This document shows, piece after piece, positions 6,239 to 10,668 of a DNA stretch of 10,668 nt. Source of the DNA: an uncultured Eubacteriales bacterium. GTDB taxonomy: Bacteria; Bacillota; Clostridia; Lachnospirales; Anaerotignaceae. Made by a program: the position numbers and the translations under genes. Positions within the stretch are counted from its first letter, which is position 1. The number at the start of each line of letters is the position of its first letter. Where the stretch lies: the NCBI GenBank assembly GCA_902406135.1, contig CABPCX010000031.1:1-10668 (forward strand), given 5' to 3'. The notes under the pieces are model-generated. The model worked only from the letters and a program-made list of their open reading frames with translations. It did no database searches and had not been told where the DNA came from.

Positions 6239-7096
6239 ATGAAGAAATTTTTAGCAGCAGCTTTTGCGGTTGTTATGGCATTAAGCGTTATGACAGGCTG
6301 TTCAAGCTCATCTGAAAATACAACTACTGAAAACGAGGAAACTACTGCAGAAGGCGAAAGCGCATCTTCCGAAAGGACACAGCTTATCGTCGGCTTTGAC
6401 GCTGAATATCCTCCCTACGGATATATGGCTGAAGACGGAAGCTATGTAGGATTTGACCTTGACCTTGCTCAGGAAGTATGTAACAGAAACGGCTGGGAAC
6501 TTGTAAAACAGCCCATCGACTGGAACTCAAAGGATATGGAGCTTAACTCAGGAACAATCGACTGTATCTGGAACGGTTTCACAATGACAGGTCGTGAGGA
6601 AGAATATACATTCAGCGAGCCCTATGTTGATAACAGTATCGTATTTGTAGTTATGAACGATTCCGATATCCAGACAGAAGCTGACCTTGCAGGAAAAGTT
6701 GTTGTAACACAGGCTGACTCATCAGCTCTTGCAGCACTTACAAATACAGAAGACAATGACGAAAATCTTGCTCTTGCAGCATCTTTCGCAGCTCTTGAGC
6801 AGGTAGCTGACTACAATACAGCATTTATGGAACTTGAAAGCGGTGTTGTTGATGCCATAGCAGTTGATATCGGCGTTGCTCAGTATCAGCTTACATCAAG
6901 AGGCGACACATTCAGACAGCTTGAAGAGCCCCTTTCAACAGAGCAGTATGCTATCGCATTCAAACTCGGCAACACAGAGCTCAGAGACCAGGTTCAGGCT
7001 ACACTTGATGAAATGCTTGAAGACGGAACATTTGATGAAATAGTTGCAAATTACAGCGACTACAACCTTGACAAGATGGTCTGCCTTGGTAAATAA
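6239..7096 (+). CDS. polar amino acid ABC transporter, substrate-binding lipoprotein
   Basis: The 285-residue protein captures an amino acid outside the membrane and hands it to the permease. Residues 1-20 are a lipoprotein signal (two Lys, hydrophobic core, VMTGC) with C21 as the lipid anchor. A Ser/Thr/Glu-rich linker runs to about 46. The rest is a family 3 solute-binding domain: IVGFDAEYPPYGY (50-62), GFDLDLAQEV (71-80), and WNGFTMTGREEEYTFSEPY (111-129), where R119 is placed to bind the ligand carboxylate; ADSSALAAL (159-167) and D210 in the second lobe would contact the amino group and side chain. The ligand cannot be predicted from these motifs. It is the first gene of a four-gene operon and a weak attenuator follows it, which would raise its output relative to the permease. 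Confidence 0.93.
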   Translation: MKKFLAAAFAVVMALSVMTGCSSSSENTTTENEETTAEGESASSERTQLIVGFDAEYPPYGYMAEDGSYVGFDLDLAQEVCNRNGWELVKQPIDWNSKDMELNSGTIDCIWNGFTMTGREEEYTFSEPYVDNSIVFVVMNDSDIQTEADLAGKVVVTQADSSALAALTNTEDNDENLALAASFAALEQVADYNTAFMELESGVVDAIAVDIGVAQYQLTSRGDTFRQLEEPLSTEQYAIAFKLGNTELRDQVQATLDEMLEDGTFDEIVANYSDYNLDKMVCLGK

Positions 7097-7114
7097 TCAA
7101 TAACGGAAAGTTCT

Positions 7115-7154
7115 GCAACGGCGGAGATTATTCTTCGCCGCTTTGCTTGTTTTT
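7115..7154 (+). terminator. partial attenuator between binding protein and permease
   Basis: CGGCGGAG (7119-7126) pairs with CTTCGCCG (7133-7140) around ATTATT, and GCAA outside can pair with TTGC. The following tract TTGTTTTT is interrupted, so read-through into the permease is expected. This fits the usual excess of binding protein over membrane components. Confidence 0.65.
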
Positions 7155-7191
7155 AAGAAATAAAAGGTTTTAAGCGAAAGGAATGATTTTT

Positions 7192-7842
7192 ATGTCATTT
7201 TCCGCAATGATGGTGCAAATGACACAGGGCTTTGGACAGACAGTCCTTATATTCGTACTGACACTGCTGTTTTCTCTGCCCCTCGGACTTCTCGTGGCTT
7301 TCTGCAGAATGTCCAAAATCTCTCCTCTCAGAGGAATAGCAAAGGTTTTTATATCAATACTCAGGGGAACTCCCCTTATGTTACAGCTTATAGTTGTATT
7401 CTTCGGTCCCTTCTATCTTTTTAATATAAGAATAACCAATAGCTATAGATTTGTAGCGATTATAATAGGTTTCGCAGTAAACTATTCAGCCTATTTTGCC
7501 GAAATATACCGCTCGGGTATAGAATCCATACCCGTAGGACAGTATGAGGCCGCAAACGTACTGGGATACAGCAAAACCCAGACTTTTGTACATATCATAT
7601 TCCCTCAGATGGTAAAAAGGGTGCTTCCTCCCGTTACAAACGAGGTTATTACCCTTGTTAAAGATACATCTTTAGCCTTTGCCATCGCATATCAGGAAAT
7701 GTTCACTACGGCTAAACAGATAGCTGCCGCTGATGCCAGTGTAGTACCTCTATTTGTGGCATGTGTATTCTACTTTGTATTTAACTTCATAGTAGCTCAG
7801 ATAATGGAAAAAATCGAAAAGAAAATGAATTATTACAGATAA
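7192..7842 (+). CDS. polar amino acid ABC transporter, permease
   Basis: This 216-residue inner membrane protein is a HisM/GlnP-type permease with about five membrane segments (roughly 15-37, 50-78, 86-104, 155-172 and 183-205). RGTP (58-61) is the conserved loop after the second helix region. The EAA loop that docks onto the ATPase is EAANVLGYSKTQTFVHIIFP (119-138). Only one permease gene is present, so a homodimer is likely. I chose ATG 7192 because AAAGGA at 7177-7182 is nine bases away; the in-frame ATG at 7183 touches that site. The ATPase follows after 12 bases. Confidence 0.93.
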   Translation: MSFSAMMVQMTQGFGQTVLIFVLTLLFSLPLGLLVAFCRMSKISPLRGIAKVFISILRGTPLMLQLIVVFFGPFYLFNIRITNSYRFVAIIIGFAVNYSAYFAEIYRSGIESIPVGQYEAANVLGYSKTQTFVHIIFPQMVKRVLPPVTNEVITLVKDTSLAFAIAYQEMFTTAKQIAAADASVVPLFVACVFYFVFNFIVAQIMEKIEKKMNYYR

Positions 7843-7854
7843 GGAGGGGAGAAA

Positions 7855-8613
7855 ATGAAAATACTTGAAATAAATAATTGCAGAAAACAGTTTGACGGTG
7901 TTGAGGTATTAAAAGACATTTCCCTCTCCGTTGACCAGGGAAAGGCCGTATCCATAATAGGACCCTCAGGCTCAGGAAAGTCCACTCTTTTAAGATGTGC
8001 TACCCTTCTTGAGACCATGGACGGAGGAGACCTTTCATATCTTGGCGAATATGCCGCAAAGGATAACGGAAACGGCTCCGTATATGCCTCACCCCAGGAA
8101 CTTAAAAAGATAAAGACAAATTTCGGACTTGTATTTCAGAACTTCAATCTGTTCCCCCACTACTCGGTTATGAGGAATATAACGGAAGCTCCCATACTTG
8201 TTCAGAAAAGAAATAAAGACGAAGTATACGAGGAAGGACTGGCACTCCTTAAGAAAATGGGTCTGGACGGAAAGGCTGACGCATATCCTTACCAGCTTTC
8301 CGGAGGACAGCAGCAGCGTGTTTCCATCGCCAGAGCCCTTGCCATGAATCCCAGAATACTTTTCTTTGACGAGCCCACATCAGCCCTTGACCCCGAGCTT
8401 ACGGGAGAAATTCTGAAGGTTATAAAGGACCTGGCTGAAGAGCATATGACCATGGTAATCGTTACCCACGAAATGTCATTTGCAAGGGACGTATCAGACC
8501 ATATCATATTTATGGACGGCGGAGTTATCGTTGAGCAGGGAACACCCGACGAGGTAATAAACAATCCCAAACAGGAAAGAACTCAGCTTTTCCTCAGCCG
8601 TTTCAGAAGATAA
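7855..8613 (+). CDS. polar amino acid ABC transporter, ATP-binding protein
   Basis: The 252-residue ATPase powers import by the binding protein and permease encoded just upstream. It has every expected motif: Walker [10 protein letters not shown] (36-44), Q-loop Q95 in [11 protein letters not shown], signature LSGGQQQR (148-155), Walker [13 protein letters not shown] (168-179) and switch H205 in VTHEM. The segment from about 62 to 86 is somewhat longer than in GlnQ-type proteins, a common variant in this family. AGGAGGGG before the ATG is a strong ribosome binding site. The racemase gene begins 14 bases after the stop, so the two are cotranscribed. Confidence 0.96.
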   Translation: MKILEINNCRKQFDGVEVLKDISLSVDQGKAVSIIGPSGSGKSTLLRCATLLETMDGGDLSYLGEYAAKDNGNGSVYASPQELKKIKTNFGLVFQNFNLFPHYSVMRNITEAPILVQKRNKDEVYEEGLALLKKMGLDGKADAYPYQLSGGQQQRVSIARALAMNPRILFFDEPTSALDPELTGEILKVIKDLAEEHMTMVIVTHEMSFARDVSDHIIFMDGGVIVEQGTPDEVINNPKQERTQLFLSRFRR

Positions 8614-8627
8614 GCCGGTGAAAAGTT

Positions 8628-9461
8628 ATGGAAGTTAAGTTTGTCAAAATATCGCCTACGGAAAATATGACCGTTATTGTCACATCACCCGTGGAAAGGG
8701 AAAAACAGCTGGCCATAGGCACAGAGCTTATAAAATATTCATCCGTATATGCCGAGCAGGCGGGGTTTATGGAAAAGCCCCAAAATCCCAAGGCTGCGGC
8801 AAGACTTCAGATGATGGCGGGAGAATTCTGCGGCAACGGCACCATGTCGGCGGCCGTATATACTGCCTGGAAAAAGGGCATACAAAGCGGAGAAACTGCC
8901 GTAATCCCCATGGAAGTTTCGGGAGCCGACGGCATACTGGACTGTATGGTATGGGCTGTTGATGCGGAAAAGGGAAAATTCGAGGCTCAGGTATCAATGC
9001 CCCTTCCCGAAAAAATAGAGCAGAGAAAAATCGAAATAGACAAAAAGGCCTATGATGTTACGGCGGTGGTACTGCCTGGCATAGTCCATATGATAATACC
9101 CGCTGGTCTTCTCGGAGAGGACTTTAGGGAAAAGCTTGAAAGAAACGCCGAGAGCATCGGAAAAAATATCGATGATGACGCCTTTGGACTTATTGTATTT
9201 GATGAGGAAAAAAGCGAGATTAATCCCCTTGTGGCTGTGAAATCCGCAAAAAGCCTCTGCTGGGAGAGGGGATGCGGAAGCGGAAGCGAAGCCGTCGGCA
9301 TATATATGGCTGACAGACTTAAAAGAGATGTGAAACTCAGGCTCAAACAGCCGGGAGGAATAATCGAAACTTCGGTTGTATATGAAAACGGAATAAAGAG
9401 TGCGTCCATCAAAGGAACGGTAAAAATCGCTGCCGAAGGAAGCGCATTTACGGACTGTTGA
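8628..9461 (+). CDS. DapF-fold amino acid racemase/epimerase, CntK-like
   Basis: The 277-residue protein belongs to the cofactor-independent two-cysteine racemases. It has GEFCGNGTMS (65-74, catalytic C68) and WERGCGSGSEA (212-221, catalytic C216). In true diaminopimelate epimerase the second motif is longer (ERGAGET-ACGTGA type), and the first is followed by R-C; both features are missing. From memory of the family, the pattern is that of Staphylococcus CntK, the histidine racemase of staphylopine synthesis: ENMTVIV (12-18), EQAGFME (43-49), EFCGNGTMS, CGSGS, QPGG (241-244) and SIKGTV (260-265) all have close counterparts there. No CntL or CntM gene is nearby. It lies last in an amino acid transporter operon, so its substrate may be the imported amino acid. 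The ribosome binding site is weak, suggesting coupling to the ATPase gene. The family call is firm; the substrate is not known. Confidence 0.85.
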   Translation: MEVKFVKISPTENMTVIVTSPVEREKQLAIGTELIKYSSVYAEQAGFMEKPQNPKAAARLQMMAGEFCGNGTMSAAVYTAWKKGIQSGETAVIPMEVSGADGILDCMVWAVDAEKGKFEAQVSMPLPEKIEQRKIEIDKKAYDVTAVVLPGIVHMIIPAGLLGEDFREKLERNAESIGKNIDDDAFGLIVFDEEKSEINPLVAVKSAKSLCWERGCGSGSEAVGIYMADRLKRDVKLRLKQPGGIIETSVVYENGIKSASIKGTVKIAAEGSAFTDC

Positions 9462-9477
9462 ATGACAGTCCTTTTTT
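9452..9477 (+). terminator. terminator overlapping the racemase stop codon
   Basis: GGACTGT (9452-9458) pairs with ACAGTCC (9465-9471) and is followed by six T residues. The TGA stop of the racemase (9459-9461) lies in the loop. It ends the transporter operon. Confidence 0.88.
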
Positions 9478-9478
9478 A

Positions 9479-9508
9479 TTGCCATTACCGCGGGGCAGAT
9501 GATATAAT
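9479..9508 (+). promoter_or_regulatory. promoter of the cysteine desulfurase-like gene
   Basis: TTGCCA (9479-9484) and TATAAT (9503-9508) are 18 bases apart and start directly after the operon terminator. Transcription would begin near 9515, so the leader before the ATG at 9525 would be only about 10 bases. Confidence 0.65.
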
Positions 9509-9524
9509 TTTTTAGGGTGATATT

Positions 9525-9562
9525 ATGAAAAAGCGGCCACGTCATTCCCCAAGCCCGACGGT
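9525..9562 (+). pseudogene. out-of-frame N-terminal segment of the desulfurase-like gene
   Basis: The best start signal, AGGGTGAT then ATG 9525, reads MKKRPRHS and stops after 21 codons in the wrong frame. In the frame of the body, this stretch encodes AATSFPKPDG (9533-9562), the conserved N-terminal strand of the family (normally M-I-Y-x-D-N-A-A-T-x-F-P-K-P). That frame has a TGA at 9518-9520 and no ATG, GTG or TTG before 9563. About ten bases coding for the Ile-Tyr-x-Asp-Asn part appear to be missing between ATG and GCG, next to an A5 run. Confidence 0.6.
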
Positions 9563-10651
9563 GTGGCGGAAGCCGTTTATAATTATATAAAGTTCAACGG
9601 AATGAATATCGGCCGAGGAGCATATACGGATGCCTTTTCGTCGGCCGAGGGAGTATATGAGACAAGGGAGCATTTATGCAGGCTCTTTAATTTTGACAAG
9701 CCTTCCAATGTTGTATTTACGGTAAATATAACGGAAGCGCTGAATATGGTCATTAAAGGACTTTTAAAGGCAGGAGACCATGTCATAGTGTCCTCCTTGG
9801 AGCATAACGCAGTAATGCGTCCCTTGACACAGCTTGTTGAAAAGGGAGTAACCTTTGACAGGGCACCCTGCGATGAAACGGGTAAAACCTACGGCGTTGA
9901 AGAACTCATAAAGGAAAATACAAAGGCTGTTATTATGTGCCATGCATCAAATGTATGCGGGTCTTTGGCGCCCATGGAGGAAATAGGCCGTATATGCAGA
10001 AAACATAATCTGCTGTTTATTGCCGACTGCGCCCAGAGTGCGGGAAGCATACCTGTTGATATGGAAAATATGAATATAGATATTTTATGCTTTACGGGAC
10101 ATAAGGCCCTTCTGGGACCCCAGGGCACAGGAGGGTTTATCATACGTGATGAAGCAGTACCAATGCTTGACCCTCTCATAAGCGGAGGTACGGGAAGCGT
10201 ATCCAATCTTGAGACCCTGCCGGAGTTTATGCCCGACAGATTTGAAGCGGGTACCCTTAATATAGCCGGCATTTACGGACTTAAAGCCGGACTGGAGTTT
10301 ATAGACAGTGTTGGAGTGGAAAGCATACACAGCAGGGAAATGAGACTTACGAAGCTTTTCCTTGACGGCCTTAAGGATATAAAGGGATGCAGGATAATCG
10401 GAAAAAATACTGCCGGTGACAGGACAGCCGTTGTTTCCGTAGTCACCGATAGGGATTTGGCAGAAACGGCCTTTCTGCTGGACCGTGAATACGGAATAAT
10501 GACCAGGGTAGGTATGCACTGTGCACCCAATGCCCATAAGGTTTTGGGAACATACCCTTCAGGCACCCTGAGATTTTCCTTTGGATATTTTAATACGGGT
10601 ATAGAAATAGAATATGCCCTTGACGCATTGAAAAATATACTGGAAAAATAA
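9563..10651 (+). CDS. class V PLP enzyme, cysteine desulfurase-like, damaged at the 5' end
   Basis: The intact frame from GTG 9563 gives 362 residues of an aspartate-aminotransferase-fold enzyme of the cysteine desulfurase group. H81 in LEHNAVMRP should stack on the cofactor, D155 and Q158 in ADCAQSAG should contact the pyridine ring and phenolic oxygen, and K181 in TGHKALLGP is the Schiff-base lysine. C320 in RVGMHCAP sits where SufS-type enzymes carry the sulfur-accepting cysteine. The start at 9563 has no ribosome binding site and would omit the conserved AATSFPKP strand encoded just upstream, so it is probably not the ancestral start. The gene has its own promoter. Overall it resembles the Enterococcus EF2568-type desulfurase family; neighbours beyond the window would help decide. 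Function of the present allele is doubtful unless the shift is a sequence error or is bypassed. Confidence 0.85.
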   Translation: MAEAVYNYIKFNGMNIGRGAYTDAFSSAEGVYETREHLCRLFNFDKPSNVVFTVNITEALNMVIKGLLKAGDHVIVSSLEHNAVMRPLTQLVEKGVTFDRAPCDETGKTYGVEELIKENTKAVIMCHASNVCGSLAPMEEIGRICRKHNLLFIADCAQSAGSIPVDMENMNIDILCFTGHKALLGPQGTGGFIIRDEAVPMLDPLISGGTGSVSNLETLPEFMPDRFEAGTLNIAGIYGLKAGLEFIDSVGVESIHSREMRLTKLFLDGLKDIKGCRIIGKNTAGDRTAVVSVVTDRDLAETAFLLDREYGIMTRVGMHCAPNAHKVLGTYPSGTLRFSFGYFNTGIEIEYALDALKNILEK

Positions 10652-10668
10652 AAGAAACCGCTGACTTA

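Noticed and set aside
7183..7191. ATG at 7183 as the permease start
   Set aside because: It directly abuts AAAGGA, too close for initiation; the in-frame ATG 7192 has proper spacing.
8628..9461. Diaminopimelate epimerase (DapF) for lysine and wall synthesis
   Set aside because: The second cysteine motif is shortened to CGSGS and the other motifs follow CntK; there are no lysine pathway genes nearby.
6239..9461. A staphylopine-type metallophore system
   Set aside because: Only a CntK-like gene is present; CntL, CntM and the peptide/nickel-type importer are missing, and the importer here is of the polar amino acid type.

Overview
The window looks like chromosomal sequence from an anaerobic member of the Bacillota, most likely Clostridia. 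The evidence is strong AGGAGG-type ribosome binding sites, near-consensus TTGACA/TATAAT promoters, U-tract intrinsic terminators, a T-box leader, and a Bacillus-type (GSI-alpha) glutamine synthetase. I see no insertion sequence, CRISPR array, rRNA or tRNA gene. Species cannot be named from sequence reading alone.

Layout. Positions 1-46 hold the possible 3' end of a plus-strand gene, and a strong bidirectional terminator (225-260) closes the gap to its right. On the minus strand lie a cation:proton antiporter (259-1464) and, upstream of it, a glutamine-hydrolysing asparagine synthetase (1634-3214). The antiporter is preceded by a compact folded leader and a terminator hairpin that could be an ion-sensing riboswitch or simply the end of the asnB transcript. 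The asparagine synthetase is headed by a complete T-box leader whose specifier reads AAC (Asn). Divergently on the plus strand, glutamine synthetase glnA (3833-5164) has a consensus promoter, then a 5' leader hairpin with an ANTAR-type hexaloop overlapping an intrinsic terminator. A small VOC/glyoxalase-fold gene follows glnA closely. Next is a free-standing zinc-ribbon protein gene (5723-6028) with its own promoter and terminator.

The right half is an operon for polar amino acid uptake: lipoprotein binding protein (6239-7096), a partial attenuator, permease (7192-7842), ATPase (7855-8613). It ends with a DapF-fold racemase/epimerase (8628-9461) whose motifs match the histidine racemase CntK of staphylopine biosynthesis rather than true DapF. 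No CntL or CntM homologue is present, so this looks like an uptake-plus-racemisation unit of unknown substrate. A terminator lies on the racemase stop codon. The last gene (9563-10651) is a class V PLP enzyme of the cysteine desulfurase group; its expected start is out of frame with the body, so it is either frameshifted or carries a sequence error.

Taken together the region is about nitrogen assimilation and amino acid supply (Gln, Asn, imported amino acid). Several genes are controlled by 5' leader RNAs: the Asn T-box (firm), the glnA ANTAR-like attenuator (probable) and the antiporter leader (possible).
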